NCBI RefSeq assembly: GCF_014200675.1
Contig: NZ_JACHCI010000023.1
Coordinates: forward strand, 1 to 64,000
Direction of reading: 5' to 3'
From: Janthinobacterium saanense
Lineage (GTDB): Bacteria > Pseudomonadota > Gammaproteobacteria > Burkholderiales > Burkholderiaceae_D
Length of the DNA stretch: 64,000 nucleotides
In this document: positions 17,416 to 26,359 of the stretch, piece by piece
Layout: every line of letters begins with the position of its first letter
Position numbering within the stretch: the stretch's first letter is position 1
Notes under the pieces: model-generated
The model's input: only the letters and a program-made list of their open reading frames with translations
Databases searched by the model: none
What the model was told of the DNA's origin: nothing
Made by a program: the position numbers and the translations under genes

Positions 17416-19469
17416 GTACACCACGCACTTTCTTTGCCCGTTTGTGCCGCTATTATCTGCTGTTTTCTGCCGGCTTCGCCGCCTTCCTGCTGGCCCTGAG
17501 CGTGCTGGAGCAGGAAGGCATGCCGCGCGCGTGGATAGGCTATCTGTTCATGATCGCCACCATCAGCCTGTACGCCACCATCGGCGTCATCAGCCGCACC
17601 TCGAACGTGACGGAATATTATGTGGCGGGACGAAGAGTACCGGCCATGTTCAATGGCATGGCCACCGCCGCCGACTGGATCTCGGCGGCCAGTTTCATCA
17701 GCCTGGCGGGCGGCCTGTACCTGAACGGTTTCGACGGCCTGGCCTTCATCATGGGCTGGACCGGCGGCTATTGCCTGGTGGCATTGCTGATCGCGCCCTA
17801 CCTGCGCAAGTTTGGCCAGTACACGATTCCCGATTTTCTGGCGGCCCGCTACGGCAGCGGCGCCGAAGGACGCGGCGCACCGGTGCGCGTGGTGGCCGTG
17901 GCCGCCACCATCATCGTCTCGTTCACTTATGTGGTGGCGCAGATTTACGCGGTGGGCCTGATCGCCTCGCGTTTCACGGGCGTGGATTTTTCGGTCGGCA
18001 TTTTCCTGGGGCTGGCCAGCATCCTGGTCTGCTCCTTCCTCGGCGGCATGCGCGCCATCACCTGGACGCAGGTAGCGCAATACATCATCATCCTGGTGGC
18101 CTTTTTGATACCCGCCATGTGGCTCTCGGTCAAGCATGCAGACAATCCCGTGCCGCAACTGGCGTATGGCAAGGTGCTGCCGCAACTGAGCGCGCGCGAA
18201 CATGTGCTGGAGAACGACCCGAAGGAAAAGGAAGTGCGCGACATCTTCCTGCAGCGGGCGAAAAACTACCAGGCGCGGCTGGAACGCTTGCCCGTATCGT
18301 GGGAACAGGGGCGGCTGGCGGCCCAGCGCCAGCTCGACAACTTGCGCCTGAAAAACGCGCCGCTGCTCGATATCCGCAATGCCGAGCGCTACCTGCTCGC
18401 CTATCCCAAGAATGCGGACGAGGCCCGCGTGCTGTGGCAGGCGGCGCAAGCCATGAACCAGAAACGCGCCGAGCCGATCACGCCACATGCGCAGCCGTTT
18501 CCTGCGCCGGACCGAGAACAATCGGATATCAAGCGCAATAATTTCCTGGCCCTCGTGTTTTGCATGATGCTGGGCACGGCTGCGCTGCCGCATATCTTGA
18601 TGCGCTCCTACACCACGCCCTCCGTGCACGACACGCGGGTGTCCGTATTCTGGACCCTGTTCTTTATCTTGCTGATTTATCTGACCATCCCCGCGCTGGC
18701 CGTGCTGGTCAAATACGATATTTATTCGGCGCTGGTGGGCACGCAGTACGCCAACCTGCCCACCTGGGTGTCGTACTGGGCCAATGTGGATAAACTCAAT
18801 CCCCTGATCAGCATTGTCGACGTGAACCGCGACGGCATCGTGCAACTGGCAGAGATCGCCATCGACGCCGACGTGCTGGTGCTGGCCACGCCGGAAATCG
18901 CCGGCTTGCCGTATGTGATCTCCGGGCTGGTGGCGGCCGGCGGCCTGGCGGCGGCCTTGTCGACGGCGGACGGCTTGCTGCTGGCCATTTCCAATGCGCT
19001 CTCGCACGATATCTATTACAAGGTGGTCGACCCGACCGCCTCGACGCGCAAGCGCGTGACAATTTCCAAGTTGCTGCTGCTGGCGGTGGCCTTCATCGCC
19101 GCCTACGCCGCCTCGCAAAAACCGGCCGACATTCTGTCGCTGGTGGGCGTGGCCTTTTCACTGGCCGCCTCGACCCTGTTCCCGGTGCTGGTGCTGGGCG
19201 TATTCTGGAAGCGCGCCAACCATTACGGCGCACTGGCCGGCATGCTGACGGGCTTTGGCGTCTGCCTGTATTACATGGTGCACACCAGCAGCATGCTGGG
19301 CGGCAGCGCAGCGGAACAGTGGTTCCATATCGCACCGATTTCCGCCGGTATCTTCGGCATGCCGGCCGGTCTGGCGGCGACCGCCCTTGTCAGCTGGCTG
19401 ACGCCTAAGCCGGGCCGCCGCAGCACCGGGCTGGTCGAGCATATCCGGGCGCCGGAATCGCCGCAATAA
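17412..19469 (+). CDS. Sodium/solute symporter, VC_2705 subfamily
   Basis: A 685-residue inner-membrane transporter of the SSS family, related to acetate permease ActP. It has about 13 membrane segments. The SSS signature regions are present (TSNVTEYYVAGRRVPAMFN, AADWISAASFISLAGGLY, LSTADGLLLAISNALSHD). A long hydrophilic insert (about 240-370, rich in Lys, Arg, Glu and Gln) separates membrane segments, as is usual in the VC_2705 branch. The substrate is likely a small carboxylate such as acetate, inferred from family. It is last in the four-gene operon with its own two-component regulators. Confidence 0.88.
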   Translation: MSTPRTFFARLCRYYLLFSAGFAAFLLALSVLEQEGMPRAWIGYLFMIATISLYATIGVISRTSNVTEYYVAGRRVPAMFNGMATAADWISAASFISLAGGLYLNGFDGLAFIMGWTGGYCLVALLIAPYLRKFGQYTIPDFLAARYGSGAEGRGAPVRVVAVAATIIVSFTYVVAQIYAVGLIASRFTGVDFSVGIFLGLASILVCSFLGGMRAITWTQVAQYIIILVAFLIPAMWLSVKHADNPVPQLAYGKVLPQLSAREHVLENDPKEKEVRDIFLQRAKNYQARLERLPVSWEQGRLAAQRQLDNLRLKNAPLLDIRNAERYLLAYPKNADEARVLWQAAQAMNQKRAEPITPHAQPFPAPDREQSDIKRNNFLALVFCMMLGTAALPHILMRSYTTPSVHDTRVSVFWTLFFILLIYLTIPALAVLVKYDIYSALVGTQYANLPTWVSYWANVDKLNPLISIVDVNRDGIVQLAEIAIDADVLVLATPEIAGLPYVISGLVAAGGLAAALSTADGLLLAISNALSHDIYYKVVDPTASTRKRVTISKLLLLAVAFIAAYAASQKPADILSLVGVAFSLAASTLFPVLVLGVFWKRANHYGALAGMLTGFGVCLYYMVHTSSMLGGSAAEQWFHIAPISAGIFGMPAGLAATALVSWLTPKPGRRSTGLVEHIRAPESPQ

Positions 19470-19521
19470 AGACCTGTACGGGGACTAGTCAAAAGAGCGG
19501 CCAAATGTTAGCCTGAGAGAA

Positions 19522-19543
19522 ACAGTATAAAAATAAATACTGT
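19522..19543. promoter_or_regulatory. Inverted repeat upstream of the S9 peptidase pair
   Basis: ACAGTAT-N8-ATACTGT is a perfect 7-bp inverted repeat with an A/T-only spacer, centred about 37 bases before the first S9 start. It has the size of a dimeric repressor site. It is not a LexA box, because the half-sites are in the reverse order. Confidence 0.5.
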
Positions 19544-19568
19544 ATTTAATAATCTCCGAGGAATATAC

Positions 19569-21626
19569 ATGCAGTCCAGCCTGACCCGTCTTGCCCTTTC
19601 TTTCAGCACCCTGCTGTTGAGCACCTCTACCATCTTGCCAGCGTACGCCGATACCGGCACAAAACCCGCCACCCAGGCTGCCACGCCAGTGCCGATTGAG
19701 GATTTTTTCAGCAATGCCGCCCTTAGCGGCGCCGTGCTGTCGCCGGATGGCCGCCATCTGGCGGTGCTGGTCAGCGCCAAGGGAGGACGGATCCAGCTCT
19801 ACACGGTCGACCTGCCCAGCATGAAGGTCAAGGGCCTGACCTCGTTCGAGGACGCCGATATCGATCGCATAGACTGGGTGAACAACCAGCGCATCGTGTA
19901 TAGCGTGGCGGACCGTAATATCGCCCAGGGCGACGTGCGCTATGGCCCCGGACTGTACGCCATCAATATCGATGGCAGCGGCTACCGCCAGTTGGCCAGC
20001 AATACTTACGCGCGAAATAGCACGGCAGGTTCCCGCATCTCGCAATCCATGCTCAGCTGGAGTACGCAACTGTTCAAGACCAGCAGCGATGCCGCTAGCG
20101 ACGACGTGTTTGTCACTGAAACCCGTTTCAGTACCACAGGCAAGCCGTCGAGCGTGATACTGCGCTTGAACACGGTAACAGGCCTCAGCAAGCTGGCCGC
20201 TTCACTGAACGAAGCGCAAGGCTGGCTGATGGACAAACAGGATGAAGTACGCATTGCCATCACCAGCACTGACACGAAAGAAACCATACACTATCGCGAT
20301 AATGCGGCTACGCCGTGGCGCAAGCTGCACGAAAGCGATATCTACCATCAGGTGAAAGGCGACTTCACTCCCGCTTTCTTCGACGCCAAAGGCAATTTCT
20401 ATGTCCGCGCCGGGCACCATGGCATGGAAGCGCTATACCTGTATGACTTGAAGACAGCGACCATGAAAGACACGCCGCTGGCCGATACGCCAGGCTACGA
20501 CTTCGAAGGCCAGCCAGTGCACAGTGAAAAAAAACTGCTGGGACTGCGCTTTGAAACGGATGCCGGTGGCACCATCTGGTTCGACAAGGACCTCACTGCA
20601 GTCCAGGCCAAAGTCGATACCTTGTTGCCTAACACCATCAACAGACTGAGTGTTCCCCAGCGATCGGAAACACCGTTCGTGCTGGTAGTGGCGGCATCCG
20701 ATGTCGAACCTGGCACGGCGTTGATCTACAACACGGAAACGGGCGCGCTGATGCCGCTGGGTGGCAGCCACCCGGCCATCGATTCAAGCCGCATGTCGCC
20801 CAAGACCATGGTGCGCTACAAGGCGCGCGACGGTCTTGAGATTCCCGCTTACCTGACCCTGCCAAAAGGCAAAGGCGGCAAGAACCTGCCGATGGTGGTG
20901 ATGGTGCATGGCGGTCCGTGGGTGCGCGGCGGCCACTGGAACTGGAACCGCGAAACGCAATTTCTCGCCTCGCGCGGTTATGCCGTGCTGGAACCGGACT
21001 ACCGTGGCAGCACTGGCTATGGCGCGGCGTTCTACAAGGCTGGCTGGAAGCAATGGGGCTTGAAGATGCAGGACGATATCGCCGATGGCGCCCGCTGGGC
21101 GATTGCCCAAGGGTATGCCGATCCGCAGCGCATCTGCATTGCCGGCGCCAGCTATGGCGGTTATTCAACCTTGATGGGCCTGCTAAACGATGCCGACCTA
21201 TTCAAGTGCGGCATCAACTGGGTGGGCGTGACCGACATTAACATGATGCGCGACGGCCACTGGACGGGCGATTCCGACCTGGCCGATTCGTATAAAAAAT
21301 ATGGCATGAAAGACATGGTCGGCGATCCCGTGCTTGACGCCGCGCAGCTGAAAGCCACCTCGCCCATCGTGCAGGCAGCCCGCATCAAGCAGCCTTTGCT
21401 GCTCGGTTACGGCGGCGCCGACCAGCGCGTGCCGATCAGCCACGGCCGTGCATTCTATGATGCCGTCAAGAAAAACAATTCCCAGGTTGAATGGGTGGTT
21501 TACCAGGAAGAAGGCCACGGCTGGGCACTGCCGAAAAACAACGTCGATTTCTGGACCCGCGCGGAAAAACTGCTGGCGCGCAGCATCGGACCGGGCAATG
21601 CCCCGGTAACGCCAGGAGCCAACTAA
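19569..21626 (+). CDS. Secreted S9 family (prolyl oligopeptidase-type) serine peptidase, intact
   Basis: A 685-residue exported peptidase: signal peptide (1-27, ending LPAYA), an N-terminal beta-propeller (about 35-400) and a C-terminal alpha/beta hydrolase domain (about 415-680). The catalytic triad is complete: Ser528 in GASYGGY, Asp618 in GGADQRVP and His650 in EEGHGW. Such enzymes cleave short peptides, often acyl-peptide or dipeptidyl substrates, in the periplasm. GAGGA precedes the ATG. It is followed after two bases by a paralogue lacking two triad residues. Confidence 0.92.
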   Translation: MQSSLTRLALSFSTLLLSTSTILPAYADTGTKPATQAATPVPIEDFFSNAALSGAVLSPDGRHLAVLVSAKGGRIQLYTVDLPSMKVKGLTSFEDADIDRIDWVNNQRIVYSVADRNIAQGDVRYGPGLYAINIDGSGYRQLASNTYARNSTAGSRISQSMLSWSTQLFKTSSDAASDDVFVTETRFSTTGKPSSVILRLNTVTGLSKLAASLNEAQGWLMDKQDEVRIAITSTDTKETIHYRDNAATPWRKLHESDIYHQVKGDFTPAFFDAKGNFYVRAGHHGMEALYLYDLKTATMKDTPLADTPGYDFEGQPVHSEKKLLGLRFETDAGGTIWFDKDLTAVQAKVDTLLPNTINRLSVPQRSETPFVLVVAASDVEPGTALIYNTETGALMPLGGSHPAIDSSRMSPKTMVRYKARDGLEIPAYLTLPKGKGGKNLPMVVMVHGGPWVRGGHWNWNRETQFLASRGYAVLEPDYRGSTGYGAAFYKAGWKQWGLKMQDDIADGARWAIAQGYADPQRICIAGASYGGYSTLMGLLNDADLFKCGINWVGVTDINMMRDGHWTGDSDLADSYKKYGMKDMVGDPVLDAAQLKATSPIVQAARIKQPLLLGYGGADQRVPISHGRAFYDAVKKNNSQVEWVVYQEEGHGWALPKNNVDFWTRAEKLLARSIGPGNAPVTPGAN

Positions 21627-21628
21627 GC

Positions 21629-23743
21629 ATGCGCTACACAACACTGGTATTGCTACTCTGCTGTACTGCGTTCGGCACACGCGCTACGGCAGAGACACCG
21701 TCCACGGCCACCGTCCTCGTCACGGCACCCTTGTCCATCGAACAATTCTTCAGCCATGTCTCGCTGAGTGGCGCCCTGCTGTCGCCAGATGGGCGCCAGC
21801 TGGCCATGCGCGTCACGCCGGCAGAAGGGCGCGACCGCCTGGCCGTGCTGGATCTGGCCAGCATGCAAACGCGCAATGCGGTCACCTTCAGGGATGCCGA
21901 TATCGCTGACTTTCTGTGGGTGAATGAACGGCGCCTGGCCTTTCGTCTGACCGACAGGCAAGAGGGCAGGAAATGGTCCCAGTACGGCTCGGGACTGTAC
22001 GCCGTCAACACGGATGGCAGCCTGATGCGCCAACTGGCAGTGCACCAGGACCCGCCCGATACCATGAATGAGGGCCGTGCCAGGCCAGGGGAAATCGATC
22101 TGCAAAATGCAGACCCGGCCATACAGGGTGAACGCCGGGGAGGACCGCAGACGAAAGCCGGACGCCCGCTCCTGCCCAGCAATACCACGCTGATGGACAG
22201 CATTGGTGACCAGAGCGGCAACGCCATTTACGCGGTACAAACGGCACACGACGATTTCGGCGCCATCCTGTCAGCAGGACTGATGCGGGTGGACTCCATC
22301 AACGGCAGCCATGGCGAAATCGATTCGCCCAGGGACGTGCGCTACTGGCTCTACGACCACGGCGGACAGGCACGCATCGCCACTGCGCAAACGCGCGGCC
22401 AGAACCTCGTGTACTGGCGCGACCCGGCCACGGAAACATGGCAGCTGCTGGCGCAATTCGACCCGCGCAGCAATGAGAGCAACGTTTTCGAACCCGCCTT
22501 TCTGACACCGGAGGGCGATTTTTATGTCACCGCCCGCAAAGGCGGCGACAAAGCTGCGCTCTACCGTTTCGACCTGAACACCAGGCAGCTCGATGCACAA
22601 GCCGTGGTTTCCTCGCCCGACTACGATATTCGCGCCAGCATGGTACGCAGCAGCACCCGCCTGCTGGGCATACGCTACGTCACCGATACGGAAAACACGC
22701 TCTGGCTGGATGCCGGGATGCAAGCCATACAGCACACCATCGACACCCAGCTACCCGCCACCGTCAATACCCTGAATGTAGGCGAGCGCAGCAGCACGCC
22801 CTTTGTACTGGTATCGAGCCAGTCTGATAGGCAAGCAACCATCTACCGCATCTTTAACCGTGACACAGGCAAGCTGACGCCACTGGCCAAATCGCGCCCT
22901 GCCGTCAATGAAGCACACATGACCGCCAGGCAATTACAGCACTATACGGCGCGCGACGGCCTGCGTATTCCAGCCTGGTTATCCTTGCCCCGCAGCGGCC
23001 CGAAACAGAAGCTGCCGATGGTCGTCCTGGTGCATGACGGACCATGGCAGCGCAGCAACTGGGGCTGGCATGGCGAAACACAATTTCTCGCTTCGCGCGG
23101 TTATGCCGTGCTGGAACCCGAATACCGGGGCAGCATCGGTCTCGGCGATGCGCATTTCCGGGCCGGCTGGAAACAATGGGGCTTGAAAATGCAGGACGAT
23201 CTGGCCGATGGCGTGCGCTGGGCCGTCGCCGAAGGCATCGCCGATCCGCAGCGCGTCTGCATCATCGGCACGGGCTATGGCGGCTATGCTGCACTGATGG
23301 GCCTGGCGCAAGATGGCGATCTGTACCGCTGCGGCGTGGCCAGCTCGGCCGTCACCGACCTGGCAGCAATTGCTGATGGTAAATGGCGCGTAGGCGCAAA
23401 TCTTGACGAACGCTATGACCGCTACCCGGCCGCCAGCCTGATCGGCGACGCCCGCAACGATACGGCGCAATGGCGCGCCACTTCCCCCCGTTACCTGGCG
23501 GCGAGCATTACGCAGCCACTGCTGATGGCACATGGCGATGCCGATAGCTTGTTGCCTGCGTCCGACGCCGAAGCTGTCTACCGGACGATCAAACAGACTC
23601 ACGCCCAGGCGCAATGGTTGCGTTATGACGAAGAAAGCTACGGCTGGCACCTGCCCAAAACCCGCATCGATTTCTGGAGCCGCGTGGAAAAATTCCTCGA
23701 CGTAAATATCGGAAAAAGTCGCGCGGCAGAGAAAAAGGAGTAG
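21629..23743 (+). CDS. S9 peptidase paralogue with degenerate catalytic triad
   Basis: A 704-residue exported protein with the same layout as its neighbour (signal peptide about 1-21, propeller, alpha/beta hydrolase domain), and long near-identical stretches such as TQFLASRGYAVLEP and AGWKQWGLKMQDD. The nucleophile is lost: GASYGG has become GTGYGG (Gly549), and the catalytic histidine is Tyr671 (EESYGW in place of EEGHGW). Asp639 remains. The reading frame is open throughout with no frameshift, so it looks like a maintained pseudoenzyme rather than a decaying gene. The start at 21629 is chosen for the signal peptide, two bases after the upstream stop. Confidence 0.9.
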   Translation: MRYTTLVLLLCCTAFGTRATAETPSTATVLVTAPLSIEQFFSHVSLSGALLSPDGRQLAMRVTPAEGRDRLAVLDLASMQTRNAVTFRDADIADFLWVNERRLAFRLTDRQEGRKWSQYGSGLYAVNTDGSLMRQLAVHQDPPDTMNEGRARPGEIDLQNADPAIQGERRGGPQTKAGRPLLPSNTTLMDSIGDQSGNAIYAVQTAHDDFGAILSAGLMRVDSINGSHGEIDSPRDVRYWLYDHGGQARIATAQTRGQNLVYWRDPATETWQLLAQFDPRSNESNVFEPAFLTPEGDFYVTARKGGDKAALYRFDLNTRQLDAQAVVSSPDYDIRASMVRSSTRLLGIRYVTDTENTLWLDAGMQAIQHTIDTQLPATVNTLNVGERSSTPFVLVSSQSDRQATIYRIFNRDTGKLTPLAKSRPAVNEAHMTARQLQHYTARDGLRIPAWLSLPRSGPKQKLPMVVLVHDGPWQRSNWGWHGETQFLASRGYAVLEPEYRGSIGLGDAHFRAGWKQWGLKMQDDLADGVRWAVAEGIADPQRVCIIGTGYGGYAALMGLAQDGDLYRCGVASSAVTDLAAIADGKWRVGANLDERYDRYPAASLIGDARNDTAQWRATSPRYLAASITQPLLMAHGDADSLLPASDAEAVYRTIKQTHAQAQWLRYDEESYGWHLPKTRIDFWSRVEKFLDVNIGKSRAAEKKE

Positions 23744-23776
23744 GCTGGAGGACCGTTCCACTTACAAGGAAGCCTC

Positions 23777-25003
23777 ATGCCATCTGGAAAAATTCTTGTC
23801 GCCCAGGGTGGCGGCCCCACCGCCGTCATCAACCAGTCGCTGGTGGGCGTGGTGCTCGAATCGCGGCGCTTCCAGCACGTCACGCGCGTGTATGGCGCGC
23901 TGCATGGGGTGCGCGGCATCATCAACGAGGAATTCGTCGACCTGACGCAGGAAACCAGCCACAACCTGGAACTGGTGGCCGCCACGCCATCGTCGGCGCT
24001 GGGCTCCACGCGCGACAAGCCCGATATCGCGTATTGCCAGCAAATCTTTGAAGTGCTGCGTGCGCATGAAATCGAACATTTCTTTTACATCGGCGGCAAT
24101 GATTCGTCCGACACAGTGCGCATCGTCAGCGAAGAGGCGCACAAGGCCGGCTACCCGCTGCGCTGCATCCACATTCCCAAGACCATCGACAATGACCTGG
24201 TCGGCAGCGACCACACGCCCGGTTTTCCGTCGGCCGCCCGTTTCGTGGCGCAGGCATTTGCCGGCGCCAACCTGGACAACGCCGCTCTGCCCGGCGTGTA
24301 CGTGGGCGTGGTGATGGGCCGCCACGCAGGTTTCCTGACAGCCGCCGCCGCGCTGGGAAAAAAGTTTCCTGACGATGGACCACACCTGATCTACCTGCCC
24401 GAGCGCGTGTTTGTGCTCGATCAATTCCTGGCCGACGTCAAGGCCACCTATGAAAAATATGGCCGCTGCGTGATCGCCGTCTCGGAAGGCATCCATGACG
24501 CCTCGGGCGAGGCGATTGCCAGCCTGCTGGCGCAAAAGACAGGCAATGCGGTCGAGCGCGATGCGCACGGCAATGTGCAATTGTCGGGCACGGGCGCGCT
24601 GGCCGACCTGCTGTGCGATGAAATCAAGGACAAGCTGGGTATCAAGCGCGTGCGCGGCGATACCTTTGGCTATCTGCAGCGCTCTTTTATCGGCTGCGTG
24701 TCGGACGTGGACCAGCGCGAAGCGCGCGAGGTAGGCGAAAAAGCCGTGCAGTTCGCCATGTGGGGCGACCGCGACGGCTCGGTGGCCATCAAGCGCACGG
24801 GCTTTTATTCGGTCGACTACGCCTTGCTGCCATTAACCGACGTGGCGGGCAAGACGCGCACCATGGAAGACGAATTCATCAGCGAGAGCGGCACCGATGT
24901 GACGGATGCCTTCCGCATGTATCTGCGCCCGCTCTTGGGCTCAAGCATGCCGGACGCCTTCCGCCTGCGGGCGGCGAAAGTGGCCAAGGTGCTCAAGCCC
25001 TGA
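23777..25003 (+). CDS. pfp: Pyrophosphate-type 6-phosphofructokinase
   Basis: A 408-residue phosphofructokinase converting fructose 6-phosphate to fructose 1,6-bisphosphate, probably reversibly with pyrophosphate. Key residues point to PPi rather than ATP: GGNDS at 106-110 (ATP enzymes have GGDGS) and PKTIDND at 134-140 (ATP enzymes have PGTIDND). The MGRHAGF substrate loop is also present. AGGAAG precedes the start. It lies 33 bases after the S9 paralogue and may share its transcript, though no functional link is evident. It converges on the phosphodiesterase gene. Confidence 0.9.
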   Translation: MPSGKILVAQGGGPTAVINQSLVGVVLESRRFQHVTRVYGALHGVRGIINEEFVDLTQETSHNLELVAATPSSALGSTRDKPDIAYCQQIFEVLRAHEIEHFFYIGGNDSSDTVRIVSEEAHKAGYPLRCIHIPKTIDNDLVGSDHTPGFPSAARFVAQAFAGANLDNAALPGVYVGVVMGRHAGFLTAAAALGKKFPDDGPHLIYLPERVFVLDQFLADVKATYEKYGRCVIAVSEGIHDASGEAIASLLAQKTGNAVERDAHGNVQLSGTGALADLLCDEIKDKLGIKRVRGDTFGYLQRSFIGCVSDVDQREAREVGEKAVQFAMWGDRDGSVAIKRTGFYSVDYALLPLTDVAGKTRTMEDEFISESGTDVTDAFRMYLRPLLGSSMPDAFRLRAAKVAKVLKP

Positions 25004-25007
25004 GCGA

Positions 25008-26249
25008 TCAGCCCTGCGGCTGTTCAGTCGCAGGACTGTTTTTTACCTCGGCCTCCTGCAAGGCTGGCAGCAGCGGTGCGATATTGCCGTCCGATGGCAA
25101 AGGCGCCAGGTCCAGCAAACGCATCAGCAGCGGATACACATCGACGTTATCAAACGCCGGCAACACCACGCCAGGCTTGAAGGCAGGGCCGGTGGCGATG
25201 AAGGTGGCGCGCATCTCGGGCGCCTGGTTGTCGTAGCCGTGCGTTCCACCTTTCAGGCGCGCAACGGCCTTGTCGTTGAACAGCAGCGACCAGCCCGGTT
25301 CACCCAGGCACAGATAGGCTGGCACGCGCGCATTGTGGCCAAATTCCAGGCGTGCCGGAATCTCGGCCTTGCGCCAGCACTGCATGTGTTCGTGCGGCTG
25401 CAACAAGGCTGCCTCGACCACGGCTTCCTGGCCTGGCGCAGCATCCACGCTGGCATACGGGCCGCTGGAGGTGATGCGATAGCTGCTTTCTGGCGCCAGT
25501 TTGTCCATGCGTACCACTTTATCCTTGCTGACGCCCGCCATGCCGTGATCGGAAACGATGACGATATTGGCGGCCAGGTGGCGGCTGCTGAGGCCTTCCA
25601 TCAGATGGCCCACCGCCTGGTCTACGTGCGCCACCGCTTGCGTGACCTGCTCGCTGTCCGGTCCGAAATCATGGCCGGCATGGTCGACGTCGTCCAGGTA
25701 CAAGGTCATGAAGCCAGGTTGCGACTCGGCCGGGCCGTCCAGCCAGGACAGCAGCTTGTCGACGCGTTTGGCGGCCGGCAGCTTGCCATCAAAGGCCGGC
25801 GCCTCGGTCGGACGCACACCATGGATGGCCGCTTCGGAACCGGGCCAGAACATGGTCTTGCTGCGGATGCCGTGCAATTCGGCCGTCACCCACACCGGCT
25901 CGGCCTGGTCCCACCAGCGGCGGTCGAGCACGGCGGCGGTATTGCTCATGCTGAAACGCACGCCGGGAATGGCGGCGTCGTTCATGGTGTTGCCGACAAT
26001 GCCATGGTGGTCCGGGCGCAAGCCCGTCACCAGCGTGTAGTGGTTCGGGAAAGTGATCGACGGAAACGATGGCAGCATGGCGACAGCGCGCACGCCACCC
26101 GCCGCCACCTGGTTCAGATTCGGCGTAACGCCACGTTCCAGATAGTCAGGCCGAAAACCATCCATCGACACCAAAATGACGGGCGTGCGGGCCGAGGCGT
26201 AGCCAGCCGCAGCCAGCATGAATAAACAGGCAATTTTTTTCAACAACAT
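25008..26249 (-). CDS. Exported nucleotide pyrophosphatase/phosphodiesterase (NPP family)
   Basis: A 413-residue alkaline-phosphatase-superfamily enzyme with a signal peptide (1-20). Metal and nucleophile sites of NPP enzymes are all visible: Asp30 (SMDGFRPDY), nucleophile Thr66 (FPSITFPNHYTLVTG), DDVDHAGHDFGP, SDHGM and GTHGYDN. It probably hydrolyses nucleotide or phosphodiester substrates in the periplasm. It is a single gene, convergent with pfp (4 bases between) and downstream of purM on the same strand but separated by the purM terminator. Confidence 0.9.
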   Translation of the reverse strand: MLLKKIACLFMLAAAGYASARTPVILVSMDGFRPDYLERGVTPNLNQVAAGGVRAVAMLPSFPSITFPNHYTLVTGLRPDHHGIVGNTMNDAAIPGVRFSMSNTAAVLDRRWWDQAEPVWVTAELHGIRSKTMFWPGSEAAIHGVRPTEAPAFDGKLPAAKRVDKLLSWLDGPAESQPGFMTLYLDDVDHAGHDFGPDSEQVTQAVAHVDQAVGHLMEGLSSRHLAANIVIVSDHGMAGVSKDKVVRMDKLAPESSYRITSSGPYASVDAAPGQEAVVEAALLQPHEHMQCWRKAEIPARLEFGHNARVPAYLCLGEPGWSLLFNDKAVARLKGGTHGYDNQAPEMRATFIATGPAFKPGVVLPAFDNVDVYPLLMRLLDLAPLPSDGNIAPLLPALQEAEVKNSPATEQPQG

Positions 26250-26307
26250 ACAAAAACCTCATGATCGGGATAGCGGCATTGTAAGCGCGGCGGATGACAG
26301 CGGCATG

Positions 26308-26345
26308 AAAAAAGCGGACGGCGCCAGGGGCGCGGTCCGCTTTTT
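26308..26345 (-). terminator. Terminator of purM
   Basis: A long hairpin with GCGGAC pairing GTCCGC, extended by inner GC pairs and by outer A6/T5 runs. On the minus strand it lies just after the purM stop and ends in U6. The flanks make it potentially bidirectional. Confidence 0.9.
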
Positions 26346-26359
26346 AAAAGTATGAAAAC

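Noticed and set aside
17382..19118. 578-codon minus-strand frame opposite the symporter
   Set aside because: Shadow of the sodium/solute symporter, whose membrane segments and SSS signatures are unmistakable.
19522..19543. LexA box upstream of the S9 peptidase
   Set aside because: The half-sites are ACAG...CTGT, the reverse of the LexA order CTGT...ACAG.
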